DNA of 64,000 bases from JACXTP01 sp963789555 (GTDB lineage: Archaea; Thermoplasmatota; Thermoplasmata; Methanomassiliicoccales; UBA472): contig CAWBKY010000002.1 of the NCBI GenBank assembly GCA_963789555.1, positions 5,940 to 69,939 on the forward strand. Direction: 5' to 3'. The notes under the pieces were generated by a model, which did not search any database, was not told where the DNA came from, and saw nothing but the letters and a program-made list of their open reading frames with translations. Position 1 is the first letter of the stretch. Each line of letters opens with the position of its first letter. The position numbers and the translations under genes are program-made. Positions 9,940 through 20,366 of this stretch are shown in pieces.

Positions 9940-11536
9940 TTAAGTTGCACTAGATAATTGACCAGTCAAGCCCTGCTGTATTGAAATCCATTGACATGAC
10001 ATTATTTGTCCTGGAGCTGATTGATATAATATTGTATCGTCATTTGCAGAAACCATGTTGAACAAGGTTTGACTAGTGGTATCCGCTGACCCTTTTGACA
10101 TTGGAGTAATAGAAATAACTTGATTCGATGGGATATAATGGAGACAATCCATCTGGAGCTCCCTGACCGTCCTGGGCACACCATACAGGTATGCTGCGGA
10201 CTGATCATAACAGGTCAGTTTGTTGTAGGTCGTCGTATAATCCAGGTAGTTCAGGTCCATGTTGGTGTTCACGGCTGTGAACGCGGTGTTGCCAGCCAAG
10301 CTGATGTTCCCATAGGTGGGCAACTTGAGGTCGATCTCCACCCAGATCCTGTTGATCTCAGACTGGGTTTGCCTTGGAGTTGGTGAAGTTCACCTGGGTC
10401 AAGGCAAGATCGGTCGAGGACATCTTCGGAAGGGTGAAGGATTTCGTGGCCTCATACGCTGTACCAGTCGGGTCATAGGCCTGATAGGTCTTGGTGGCCG
10501 TCAGGGTCGTAATGTTGGTGGACCTGAGCGCTTGGGTATAGTACAGCTCGTTGGGGGTGTGCCCTTCATCAAAGGGGTGTCGGCGCCTTGTAGCTCATCT
10601 TCAGGGTGATGCTGTCGATGTTGGCGGGCATGAATGACATGCCAGCTATGTCAAATCCATTCACCGTGAAGTACTCGTTCTGGCCGACGACGAAATACTT
10701 CGAGTCCTGCATGGTCAGGTTCACCGCGACCTCGCCAGGTGCATTGGAGCTCGCTCCGACCAGGCTGGGGTTCACGTTCCTCTGCAGAGTGTAGGTCACC
10801 AAGCTGCGGGAGGACGTGTCTGAGGCGAATGGGTAATCGTAGTTGTATAGCTGGGGGTAGCTATCGGTATCGGTCAGTTGGAATGTGTCCATCAGGTCCG
10901 AATCATAGATCTGAATGTCGCTGGACATGAACAGCATGACCGGGGCGTCATCGAAGTAATCGCCGGGGAAGCGATCGTCATCGACCCCAGTGGTAGACGC
11001 CCTGGTAGCCCTCGACGATCGAGTTCCTCATGATCATCTGGGCATCATCGATGACGATGTGACCAGGGAATGCCAGGATGGAATCCTCGACCAACAGGCT
11101 TCCGCCGTTGCGGACCATTATCCCCAGACCAGGGAACGCCTGGTTCGGGATAGACCTGGTCCGTGGTGACCAGTGAGTTGTCGATGATCAACTTACCACC
11201 GTCCTCGACGGTGATGGTGTAGATCATGACGGAAGGGCCATCATAGTTGCTTGTCGGGTTGTATGTCTGTACCGCTTTGAAGGTGCAGTCCTTGATCAAG
11301 ACCGTTCCGCCTGCCTGTACGGTCAGGTTCGATGTGAGCGAACCTGTGCCCGTATAGGGCAGATAGCTGGTAGGCCAGTCCCTTCCCACAAAGACGTCCT
11401 CGTGTCCAGGCGCACCGCCAGCGGCGGCGTTTTGGTTCGAGACCCCGATCGTTATCAATCCGAACAACGACGCGGAGAGCATGCAGTATACAATGATCGC
11501 ACTTACCAGCTTGGTGTGTTTTTCCCCCATAGTCAT
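9940..11536 (-). CDS. Giant surface protein, N-terminal part: signal peptide and beta-helix-like domain
   Basis: The N-terminus has a typical Sec signal peptide (KLVSAIIVYCMLSASLFGLI followed by small residues and AAAGG). Next comes a right-handed beta-helix-like region with the repeated GGxLxIxDS pattern (AGGTVLIKDCTF, DGGKLIIDNSLV, NGGSLLVEDSIL). The rest is rich in Asn, Thr and Ser, as expected for a glycosylated exported protein. Frames change near 11150, 10990, 10570, 10365 and similar points; each join is restored by deleting one base. The start ATG at 11536 has no clear ribosome binding site; an ATG at 11530 is also possible. No anchor is present, which supports fusion with the downstream part that has the membrane helix. 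Confidence 0.65.
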
Positions 11537-11594
11537 CGGCCTGCCGATAATATCATTTAATGGACAAAAATCGGGTTTTCATTATAAATAAATA
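11535..11594 (-). promoter_or_regulatory. TATA-like promoter and start-codon hairpin of the surface protein gene
   Basis: On the minus strand a TATA-like TTTATTTATA lies at about 11584-11594, some 48-58 bases before the ATG at 11536, predicting a short leader. A perfect palindrome ATCGGC-AG-GCCGAT at 11535-11548 covers the first bases of the start codon. It could be an operator or a translation-blocking mRNA hairpin. The spacing fits archaeal TBP/TFB promoters. The regulatory role is inferred. Confidence 0.4.
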
Positions 11595-11705
11595 TGGCTA
11601 CAGATAATTTTATTTTATAACATGAATAAAACTATCTGAACATAACGATTTTTGGAATGTGCTTGAAATTATATAAAAATGATAATATGAGGGGTGAGGA
11701 GGTCC

Positions 11706-12823
11706 TCACTTCCTCTTGATGATCTTGCGGATCGAGACCGATTTTTTAGCGTCTCCCGATTCGGCGTGCTCCTCGTGCTTCGGCTCCTCGGCCTTGGGCT
11801 CTTGCTTGGGTTCCACCTTAGGTTCCGGCTTCGGCTCCGGCTTAGGCTCTGGCTTCGGTTCTTCCTTGACGGCCACGGCCTTGTCCACCCTCTCCCCGCA
11901 GGCCCAGCAGGCCTCGGAGTCCGCATCGATGATGGTCTTGCAGTTGGGACAGTTGATCTCCGCGCGGGGCTTCACGACCTTGGGCTCAGGGACCGGGTCG
12001 GGCATCGGCTCGGGTATGGGCTCGGGCTTGTACTGGAACTCCGGCATCGGCTCCACCTCCACCGGCGCAGGCACTGAATGGAACTGCGGGGATTCCTTCA
12101 CCGCGGATTCCAGTGCCGCGGCGTTGACCTCCTCGCGCACCAGCCCGGGGCTGGGGGCGACCGGTTCATAGGGCATGGCCTCGCCGCCTCGCTCGTTGAG
12201 GGCCTTCTCCCTCTCCCGGAGGGAGCGCTCCCATTCCACGAAGCGCCTCTGCTGCTCGATCATAAGGCCCTTGTTGGCGGCGATGGCCTCGGACTGTTCG
12301 CTCAGCACCTTGGCCTTGGCCAGGAGCTCCTCGCGTCTGGCGCTGGACTCCTCCAGCGTCCTTCGCATCTCCTGCTCCTCCAACAACAGCTTCTCCTCGT
12401 ACTCGTTGAGGTGGGTCATGGTAACCTTGGCGGCGACCTCGTACTCGGCGGTGGCCTCGGTCAGGCGCAACAGCTCGGATTCCTGGGCGGCAATGTCGTT
12501 CTGGCGCTTCTCCATGAAGAGGCGCTCCGACTGCAGCTTGGTCTCCAAGGCCTTCAGCTCCGTCTCCAGGGCATTGAGCGTGGTCTCCTTGGACACCACC
12601 TCGTTCTCCCGCCTCGAAACGTCCGTCTCTCGGCCGTTCAGTTCGCCCTCCTTGGCCTCCAGGTGGGAGCGCGCCGATCTGCAATTGCGATTCCTCCTCG
12701 CGGAGCTTCTTGTCCAAGACCGTCCAGCTCGTCGCGTCGACGCTTCAGGTCCGCCTCCTGGACCTTGATCTTGTCTTTGAACTCCTCGATGACGTCCCAA
12801 ATCTGTGCCTGCTCGTTCGCCAA
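11706..12823 (-). CDS. Long coiled-coil protein with a C-terminal zinc ribbon and basic tail
   Basis: About 220 residues of nearly uninterrupted heptads rich in Glu, Leu, Arg and Lys form a long coiled coil. A linker follows with proline-glutamate-lysine repeats (PKPEPKPEPKPEPK), interrupted by one zinc ribbon (CPNCKTIIDADSEACWAC). The protein ends in SVSIRKIIKRK, which resembles the FRRIVKR tail of the surface protein. The start is taken as TTG at 12823 (MANEQAQIW) because GGTGA lies six bases upstream and the helical pattern begins there. Two single-base insertions, near 12718 and 12680, must be removed to join the N-terminal 35 codons to the rest. It lies 40 bases downstream of the KaiC-like gene, so the two are probably one operon. 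A scaffold or receptor-adaptor role is a guess. Confidence 0.7.
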
Positions 12824-12863
12824 CTTCCATCACCCCGTGTTGTCACATCCAATGTCATTTACC

Positions 12864-13565
12864 TCAGGTCAAGGTTGGGCCTAGGACAATGAGCCCTTTG
12901 TCCCCCACCTCGACAGTGTGGCGCTCCATGCTGTGCTCGCAGGCGCGCATCTTCTCCACCCGCACATAACGGACCAGCTTGCCGCGTGTCCGGTCCAGGC
13001 CCAGCTCGATGATGCCGTCCACCAGGAAACCCTCGTTGCCGAGGATCTCGGACGGGCCGCCCTGGCTCCTTTCCATAACGATGAAAGACATGAGATTGTA
13101 ATCGCGCAAGGTCTTGAAGAAGTAGAACATCTTCTTGCGCATGCCCTTGGAGTCCTCCATCAGCGAATACAAGGCCCCCAGCGAGTCCAGGGTGAACACG
13201 GTGAACTTGTCCCCGTGCTTCTTCTTGTAGTACTGGATCATCTGGGTGAGGAACTGGACATAATCGGTGGGGTCCTCGATGTCGACGATCTCGTCGAGCT
13301 CCCTCATGTCGGTGATGTCCGATATCTCCATCCTGTCGTTCAGGTTCATGTTCAGGCTGCGCATGTTGCGCATATGGCTGTCGGCCGTCTCCTCCAAGGT
13401 GACGTAGAGGCCGAACTCGTCCATCTTGCCCAAGTACGAGTTCATCATCGTATAGCAGAAGCTGGTCTTCATCGAGCCAGGAGGCCCGGTGATCAACACC
13501 ACCTTCGGTGCCTCTATGTCCGTTCGGAATACCTTCTCCAATCCTTGTATGGAGTTCCTAAACAC
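12864..13565 (-). CDS. KaiC/RadA-superfamily ATPase
   Basis: This is a single RecA-fold domain of 233 residues. The P-loop GPPGSMKTS lies at residues 27-35, with Met in place of the usual Gly or Thr before the Lys, as seen in some archaeal KaiC/FlaH-like proteins. The Walker B region is TVFTLDSLGAL near residue 125, and the FIVMERSQGG segment resembles the KaiC strand-5 region. The start is GTG at 13565. It is followed closely by the coiled-coil zinc-ribbon gene and lies downstream of gyrA on the same strand. KaiC-like proteins in archaea act in signalling and motility; the specific role here is unknown. Confidence 0.75.
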   Translation of the reverse strand: MFRNSIQGLEKVFRTDIEAPKVVLITGPPGSMKTSFCYTMMNSYLGKMDEFGLYVTLEETADSHMRNMRSLNMNLNDRMEISDITDMRELDEIVDIEDPTDYVQFLTQMIQYYKKKHGDKFTVFTLDSLGALYSLMEDSKGMRKKMFYFFKTLRDYNLMSFIVMERSQGGPSEILGNEGFLVDGIIELGLDRTRGKLVRYVRVEKMRACEHSMERHTVEVGDKGLIVLGPTLT

Positions 13566-13711
13566 TCAAGAACACCGCCATTTTGTCGTTCTATCGTCGC
13601 GTCCGTTATAATAGTTTTCGCACTAGATATCATATTTCGACACTGAGCTTGAGTCTTTCAGGGAATCAGCATTATCAGTTTTGTTCATCCTCTCCAGGAG
13701 GGGGCATTTCT

Positions 13712-16700
13712 TCATTGTTGACAATTGGACCTGCCACCTTCCGGCATCAAGGCGTCGCCCTTGGATTCCGTCTCCACCACGGTCTTCTCGTCCGCCTTGC
13801 TCACCAGGCGCGCCAGGGCGATGACCTTGTCGTCCTCGGCCAGACGCATTATGCGGACCCCCATGGTGGCCCTTCCCACCACGCGGATCTCCGCCACCTT
13901 GATGCGCTGCACGTTGCTGTTCTTCGAGGCCACCACCAGCTCGTCCTCCTCCTCCACTTCCTGGACATAGACGACCTTGCCGTTCCTCTCGTCGGTGCGG
14001 ATGGTGATGACGCCCTTGCCGCCGCGGTGCGTCTTGCGGTAGACCTCGTGCTCGTCCGAGGGCTCCCATTTGCCCACCGGGGTGACCTTGCCATAGCCGT
14101 TCTCGGTGACGGTGAGCAACTTGGACTGGTCCGTGACCACCGCCATGGAGACCACCTTGTCCCCTTCGTCCAGACGCACGCCGATGACGCCGTGGGCGGG
14201 GCGGCCCATGGGTCGGACCTGCTCCTCATCGAAACGGACGGCCTGGCCATCCTTCGTGGCGAGGATTATCTCCCTCTTGCCGTCGGTGACCTTGACATCG
14301 ACGAGCTCGTCGCCCTCGTCCAGACCGACGGCGATGATGCCGGACGAACGGATGTTGGCATAGGCCTTGAGGGCCGTCTTCTTGATGATGCCCCTTTCGG
14401 TGGCGAAGGCCAGGAACCGGTCCTCGGCCAGGTTCTCCACCGGGATGGTCTTCATGATCTTCTCCCCCTCCTCCAGTCGGGGCAGGAGGTTGACGATGGC
14501 CTTGCCCTTGAACTGGCGGCTGCCCACGGGCAGCTTGTACGCCTTGAGCACATAGACCCGGCCGCGGTTGGTGAAGAACATGAGATAGTTGTGCGTCAGG
14601 GTGACGAACATGTCGATGACGAAGTCCTCCTCCTTGGTCTCCATGCCCATCAGGCCGACGCCGCCGCGGCGCTGCTGTTTGTACGTGTCCAGCGGAACGC
14701 GCTTGATGTAGCCGTCCTGGGTGATGGTGACCACCATGTCCTCGTTGGGGATGAGGTCCTCGTCCTCCAGGTCCCGGGCGTCCATGACGATGTCGGTGTG
14801 TCGCTCGTCGCCGTACTTCTCCTTAAGCTCGAGGACCTCGGCCTTGATGATGGCCATGACGCGCCATTCGTTGGCCAGGATGTCCTCCAGGTCCGTGATC
14901 TTGATCTCGAGCTCGGCGAACTCGGAGCGGAGCGACTCGATCTCCAGCCCGGTAAGCTTCTGCAGCCTCATGTCCAGGATGGCCTTGGCCTGCTCCTCGT
15001 CGATCTCCAGTCGTGCCATCAGGCCCTGGCGCGCCTCCTCCGGGCTCTGGGACTGGCGTATGATGCGTATGGTGTCGTCCAGGGCGTCCAGCGCCTTGAT
15101 CAGGCCGATGAGGATGTGCTCCCGCTTCCTGGCCTCGGCCAGGTCGTACTTGGTGCGGCGGGTCACGACCTCCTTGCGATAGGTGAGATAGTGCCAGAGC
15201 AGCTCCTTCAGCGTGAGCACCTTGGGCTCGTTGTTGACCAGCGCGATGTTGATGACCCCGAAGGTCACCTCCATCTGGGTCTGCTTGAAAAGGTGGTTGA
15301 GAACGATCTCTGGCGAGACGTCGCGACGAAGTTCGATGACGATGCGCATGCCATCGCGGTCCGATTCGTCGCGCAGGTCGGTGATGCCTTCGATGCGCTT
15401 GTCCTTGACCAGCTCGGCGATGGACTCGATGAGGTTGGACTTGTTGACCTGGTAGGGGATCTCGTCGACGATGATGCGCTGCCTCCCCTCCCTCTCCTCC
15501 ATGCTGGTCTTGGACCGCACCTTGACCTTGCCGCGTCCGGTGCTATAGGCCTCGATGACGCCCCCGATGCCGTAGATCGTGCCTCCGGTCGGGAAATCCG
15601 GCGCTTTGATGAACTGCATCAGGTCCCCGACCTCGGCCTCAGGGTGCTCGATGACGTGGACGATGGCGTCCACCACCTCGGATAAGGTTGTGGGGCGGCA
15701 TGTTGGTGGCCATCCCCACGGCGATGCCGGCGGTCCCATTGACCAGAAGGTTGGGCAGCTTGCCCGGCAGGGTGGATGGTTCCTTGAGGCTGCCATCGAA
15801 GTTGTCGACGAAGTTGACGGTGTCCTTGTCGATGTCGCCCAACATCTCCATGGCGATGCGGCTCAGACGACATTCGGTGTAACGCATGGCCGCGGCCTCG
15901 TCCCCGTCGACGGAGCCGAAGTTGCCTTGTCCATCGACCAGCGGGTAGCGCAGTGAGAAGTCCTGGGCCATGCGGACCAAGTGAGTCGTAGACGGCGGTG
16001 TCGCCGTGCGGGTGATATTTACCTAGGCAGTTGTGGGACAAGATTCCATTGGCGACGAACTCGTGGGCACCCTCAACCTGTAAATCATAGGTCCGCTCCG
16101 GTGTTGCCGATTCGACGAGCGCCACCTTCTGGAAATAGATGTCGTTGTCCATGACCTCATGCAGGAAGGGAACGATGGTGGACCCGATCCGCTCAAGTTT
16201 GGATTGGATGCCCCATTCCTGTATCTGGGTTCGTCCGAGGTTCTTCTCTTTTAGGTCTGATGAATAACGGATCTTGGTCCCATCCGGATAGGAAATGCCG
16301 GATCGGAACTTGTGACCGTCCATGTCCTCATACCATCCACTGCCAAGATGGTGTTCGCTGAGCTCTTGGAAGATGACGTTCGAGGCGAAGGGGATCCGGT
16401 CGTAGGTAACGGCGTTGGATGATGCCTTGGCGACCCGGACCAACCGCTCATGCTTTGATTCGTTCTGTAATGTCAGGATCTTTGCCAGAGATGTCGCGAA
16501 CCTGCCCCTGACCTCCAGATTGAATAGGTCGTAATGGCCTGTGATCGGATGGTCGTTCAACAAGCGCCCTTCTGATGGCTCTGGCCTTGGAAACATATCT
16601 CCTTGCAAGTACCCCAAGGTGTTGAAGGAGCAGCTGTATCCCATCCGCCAGCTGAGGCGATACCGTCCCATAATGGATGCAGTTCCGCTCGTTATGGACC

Positions 16701-17695
16701 GAACCGTCGCCATCATATAGGCCCGATAGAAGAGCCTCGATGACCGACCGAGGGGAGCGGAAGAACTGTTCCGGGATCCGCTTCGTAGGCGCCTTCCATG
16801 AAGAATCGATGCCAAAGGCAGAGGCCAGGTAGTCGTTGATCTCCTTCCTGTTTATGCGGAGCTGGTGACCAATGCCCTGGTACTCATATCCTTGAGCGTC
16901 ACGGGCCATGTAGGTCCATCCATGCAATGTTTCCTCATGCCCGAATATGCCCGAGATGTCATCCTGAATATGGCATAACACCTGTTCGGAGGTCGAATAG
17001 AAGGAGAACCTACCATTATAATCCTCATACCAACCATCGGAAAGGAACTGCCCGATCATATACGCCATGCGCTCGTCGAGGACCATCCTTTTCCCATTCC
17101 AGGGAGGGAGCTCGACATAATCCAAGCCGTCGGGATAGTTACACCGAAGGACCAGATGGTCCTCTGGCCCTAGGTCCTTGGCCTGCTTCCATTCATACTG
17201 AAGGCGGGAGTTGATGACCTTGATCGGCTGGGAGGGAGTAGCAGTGATGGATAACCCGCTTTCCAGGACGACCTTCTTGAGAGGGCCTTCTGGCATCTCA
17301 TAGAGCTCGCACACCTTGGCCTTCCCCGATTGGGTGAAGACCGTGTCTCCTTTGGCGATGTCCTCGATGGACACCAGACCCTTGGGCGTCAAGACCTTGG
17401 TACCGGCGACGAAGCATTCACCGACCACCCTGGCGCTCTTCTTGTGGGGCTTGTTGGGAAGGAGGGAGAGCTCGCTCATGGAGTAGAGCACGCGGCGGTG
17501 CACCGGCTTTAGGCCGTCCCGCACGTCCGGCAGCGCCCTGCCCACGATCACGCTCATGGCGTAATCGATGTAGCACTTCTTCATCTCCGTCTCGATGGGT
17601 TTCAGGATGATGTGGCTCGAGTCTGGGTCCGGTTGGGGGGCGGGGACGGTCTCGGTCGGGATCGGTTCGTTGTTGTTGGGTTGCTCGTCTGCCAT
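13712..17695 (-). CDS. gyrA: DNA gyrase subunit A with an intein; three one-base insertions
   Basis: GyrA is the DNA-cleaving subunit of the type IIA topoisomerase that introduces negative supercoils, acting as A2B2 with GyrB. The N-terminus has a non-conserved Pro/Glu-rich leader of about 35 residues, then the conserved winged-helix core (GRALPDVRDGLKPVHRRVLY). The catalytic tyrosine is in AAAMRYTECRL. The C-terminal beta-pinwheel carries the GyrA box QQRRGGVG. An intein splits ARVVGE from CLGKYHPHGD. Frame breaks occur near 16570 (inside the intein), 15982 (restores DSLVRMAQDFSLRY) and 15685 (restores PPHNLSEVVDAIV). Each is cured by deleting one base. It begins 12 bases after gyrB ends, so gyrB-gyrA form an operon. 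Gyrase is bacterial in origin and is widespread in this part of Euryarchaeota. Confidence 0.93.
16030..17416 (-). mobile_element. GyrA intein with LAGLIDADG-type homing endonuclease
   Basis: The intein begins at Cys (CFVAGTKVLTPKG, block A) directly after ARVVGE and ends with GAHEFVANGILSHN before the +1 residue Cys of CLGKYHPHGD. The 1,387-bp length is one base more than a multiple of three, matching a single inserted base near 16570; the true size is 462 residues. Two dodecapeptide-type endonuclease motifs are visible (MIGQFLSDGWY and LLSGLYDGDGSV), both with the expected acidic residue, so the endonuclease may be active. The site lies near the quinolone-resistance region and is not the catalytic-tyrosine site used by mycobacterial GyrA inteins. 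By eye the base composition is more AT-rich than the flanking gyrA sequence. Confidence 0.92.
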
Positions 17696-17706
17696 CTTCT
17701 CGCCTC

Positions 17707-20065
17707 CTACACGTCCAGGTTCTCCACTTCCTTGGCATGGGCCATGATGAACTCGCGCCTTGGTTCGACGGCGTCGCCCATCAGGATGGTGAACAGCTCG
17801 TCCGCCTTCACCGCATCATCGATGGTGACCTTCTTCAGCATGCGGGTGGTCGGGTCCATGGTGGTCTCCCAGAGCTGGTGGGGGTTCATCTCGCCCAGAC
17901 CCTTGTACCGTGGAGACGTTGGCGCCCTTGCCCATCTCCTCGACGGCCTTCTGCATCTCCCGGTCGTTGAAGGCATAGACCTCCTTGGCGCCCTTGGCGA
18001 TCTTGTAGAGCGGCGGCATGGCCGCGTAGATGTGCCCTTGCTCGACGAGCGGTTTCATGTAACGATAGAACAGGGTCAGGAGCAGGGTGCGGATATGGGC
18101 CCCGTCCACATCGGCATCGGTCATGATGATGACCTGGTGATAGCGCAACTTGGCGACGTCGAACTCCTGCCCGACGCCAGTGCCCAGTGCGGTGATGAGG
18201 TTCCTGATCTCCTGGTTCTTCAGGATCTTGTCCATGCGCGCCTTCTCCACATTAAGGATCTTGCCGCGCAATGGCAGGATGGCCTGGAACTCGCGGTTGC
18301 GGCCTTGCTTGGCGCTGTTGTGAACAAAGACGCCGGCCGCTAGGGCGAAATTGTGAGTGTGGGGGACCTCGATGTCGTAGACATCGGTCCTCTTCTTCCA
18401 ACCGTTCGACCGATATGACCTTGTGATTCTCACGGACCACCGGAATCGGTGTCCCATCGGGGGTGAAGTCCTCATACAAAGGCATCAACGACGAACCGTG
18501 GGAAAGGTCATCTGCCTTCTCATAATGGCCGTTCCGGAGCATGAAGAGGTGGTCTGGTGTGCAGACGATGACCTCCCCGTTGTCCAACGTGACTTGGACG
18601 ACCTCGGCATCCTTTCTAGTCAGACGAGGATGCATCACCGTCCGCTGTTGCGATCGTCCCATCCTTAAGAACGGTGTAGCATCGATGCTCAGAACCATTG
18701 GCCTGTTCGGCGATGATCTCCTCGAAACTGAGGTTCCTCCCATCCGCCAACGCGACCTTGGTATCTCCAGAGAAACATCCACCTGCCGAATTTCCTTCCA
18801 CGATGTAGATCTCGCACTTGGCCGGGTCCCTCTCAGAGCAATCGGCCAATTTTCCTGGTAATGACGCCGTCTCCAGGAACCCTTTGCGCCTGGTCAGGTC
18901 TCGCGCCTTGCGCGCCGCCTCGCGGGCCTGCATGGCCAGCAGGCAACGGTTGATGACCGCCTCGGCCACCTTGGGGGTCTCCTCGAGGAAGATGCTCAGC
19001 TTCTCGCTTATCACCGAATCCACGATGCCCTTGACCTCGGAGTTGCCCAATTTGGTCTTGGTCTGTCCTTCGAACTGAGGTTCCGGTATCTTGATGCTCA
19101 GGATGGCGGTCATGCCCTCCCGGACATCGTCGCCGCTGAGCAGCTCCGCCCCTTCCTTGATGAACTTGTTCTCCAGGGCGTAATCGTTGACGGTGCGGGT
19201 CATGGCGGACCGGAACCCGGCCACATGGGTGCCGCCCTCGATGGTGTTGATGTTGTTGACGAACGAATAGGAGTTCTCCGAGTAGGAGTCGGTGTACTGC
19301 ATCGCCACCTCGACGATGATGTTCTCCCTGCTCCCCGATCAGATAGATGGGCTTCTCGTGCATCACCTGTTTGTTCTTGTTGATCATCTGCACGAACTCG
19401 ACGATCCCGCCCTCGTAGTGGAACTTCTCCTCCCGGCCGTTCCGCAGGTCCTTGAAAAAGATGGCCGTGTTCTTGTTGAGGAACGCCAGGTCGCGCAGCC
19501 GGCTCACCAGTATCTCATCGTCGAAGCTGGTGTCCGGGAAGATCTCCGGGTCGGGCTGGAAGGTGATGGATGTGCCGGTGCCTTCCGCCTCCCCGACCAC
19601 CTCCAGGGGGACGACGACGTGGCCCCGCTCGAAGCGGATGTGGAAATCCTTGCCCTCGTGCCTCACCCTCACGTCCAGCCATGCGGACAGGCTGTTCACG
19701 ACCGATAGACCGACCCCATGGAGACCTCCAGAGACCTTGTAGCTCTTACGGTCGAACTTGCCTCCGGCGTGAAGGGTGGTCATCACCATCTCCACGGCGG
19801 GCTTGTTGTACTTCGGCATGATGCCTGTCGGGATCCCTCGGCCGTCATCTGTGATGGTCGCCGTCCCATCTGCGTTTATCGTGACCTCGATCCGGGAGCA
19901 GAACCCGCCCATGGCCTCATCGATGCTGTTGTCAACGACCTCGTACACCAGGTGGTGCAGGCCGCGGGAGTCTGTGCTCCCGATGTACATGCCCGGCCTC
20001 TTCCGGACCGCTTGCAGGCCTTCGAGCACCTGAATGCTCTCGGCGTTGTAACTGGAATCTTCCAT
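17707..20065 (-). CDS. gyrB: DNA gyrase subunit B with a mini-intein; four one-base insertions
   Basis: GyrB is the ATPase subunit of DNA gyrase. The GHKL ATPase domain shows YEVVDNSIDEAMGG, ITDDGRGIP and the GGLHGVGLSVVN loop. The TOPRIM part shows EGNSAGG/SAKQGR and IIMTDADVDGAHI, and the C-terminus has RYKGLGEMNPHQLWETTMDP. The frame is interrupted near 19332 (restores IGERENIIVEVAMQYTDSY), twice inside the intein (about 18640 and 18400) and near 17908 (restores the RYKGLGEMN motif); all are single extra bases. The start ATG at 20065 gives the usual GyrB N-terminus. The gene ends in TAG 12 bases before gyrA. Confidence 0.93.
18317..18777 (-). mobile_element. GyrB mini-intein (no endonuclease)
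   Basis: The element begins at Cys (CFSGDTKVALADG) after EGNSAGG and ends with FALAAGVFVHN before Ser of SAKQGRNREF. This is the TOPRIM insertion site also used by the cyanobacterial GyrB intein. It spans 461 bp, about 153 residues once two inserted bases are removed. The block B motif VCTPDHLFML and block F region TDVYDIEV are visible. There is no room for a homing endonuclease and no LAGLIDADG motif, so it is a splicing-only mini-intein. Confidence 0.9.
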
Positions 20066-20366
20066 AGGATCAGCTCATGTGTGTGCTTTCTCAGCGATTC
20101 GAACCAGGGGAGTATACTTCCATTTTCGAGGTATCGAGCTACCTCTGTCCCATCCCTTGCTCAACCTTCAGATATGGCATGGGGATATTAATACCCTTCC
20201 ACTTCAATCTGGCTTTATATATGGACCGGGTCTAATTTCTCGTTCTTTTGGGCCCCTCGGCCGTGTGTTTCTTAATGGGTGTGAAGGATGGCTCTGCGAG
20301 GGCCGCGCCACCAGACGATGTTCCTTCAAAAAGGCTTTAACGCTGGAGCGATTTAACGAGGCCCTG
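20066..20366 (+). promoter_or_regulatory. Intergenic region between gyrB and thiC with a TATA-like element
   Basis: This 301-bp divergent region has no convincing gene. A good TATA box for thiC, CTTTATATATGG, lies at 20213-20224, predicting transcription from about 20246 and a leader of about 120 bases. I looked in that leader for the conserved cores of a TPP riboswitch and did not find them. A second weak element, GGCTTTAACG, lies nearer the start codon. Nothing else recognisable is present. Confidence 0.4.

Noticed and set aside
9238..11536. Surface protein region as several independent small genes
   Set aside because: The pieces lack start signals, run on in adjoining frames and rejoin into continuous beta-rich sequence when single bases are removed.
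13583..15685. A 700-codon open frame on the plus strand opposite gyrA
   Set aside because: Its protein is low-complexity Leu/Asp/His/Val sequence typical of the antisense of a GC-rich gene, while the minus strand carries unmistakable GyrA motifs.
20085..20180. T-loop-like GATTCGAACC read as part of a minus-strand tRNA
   Set aside because: The bases flanking the loop do not pair to a T stem and no acceptor or anticodon stem can be formed around it.
20240..20366. TPP riboswitch in the thiC leader
   Set aside because: Neither conserved core of the thi-box (CUGAGA-type helix or the GCGNAGGGA-type segment) is present in the leader.
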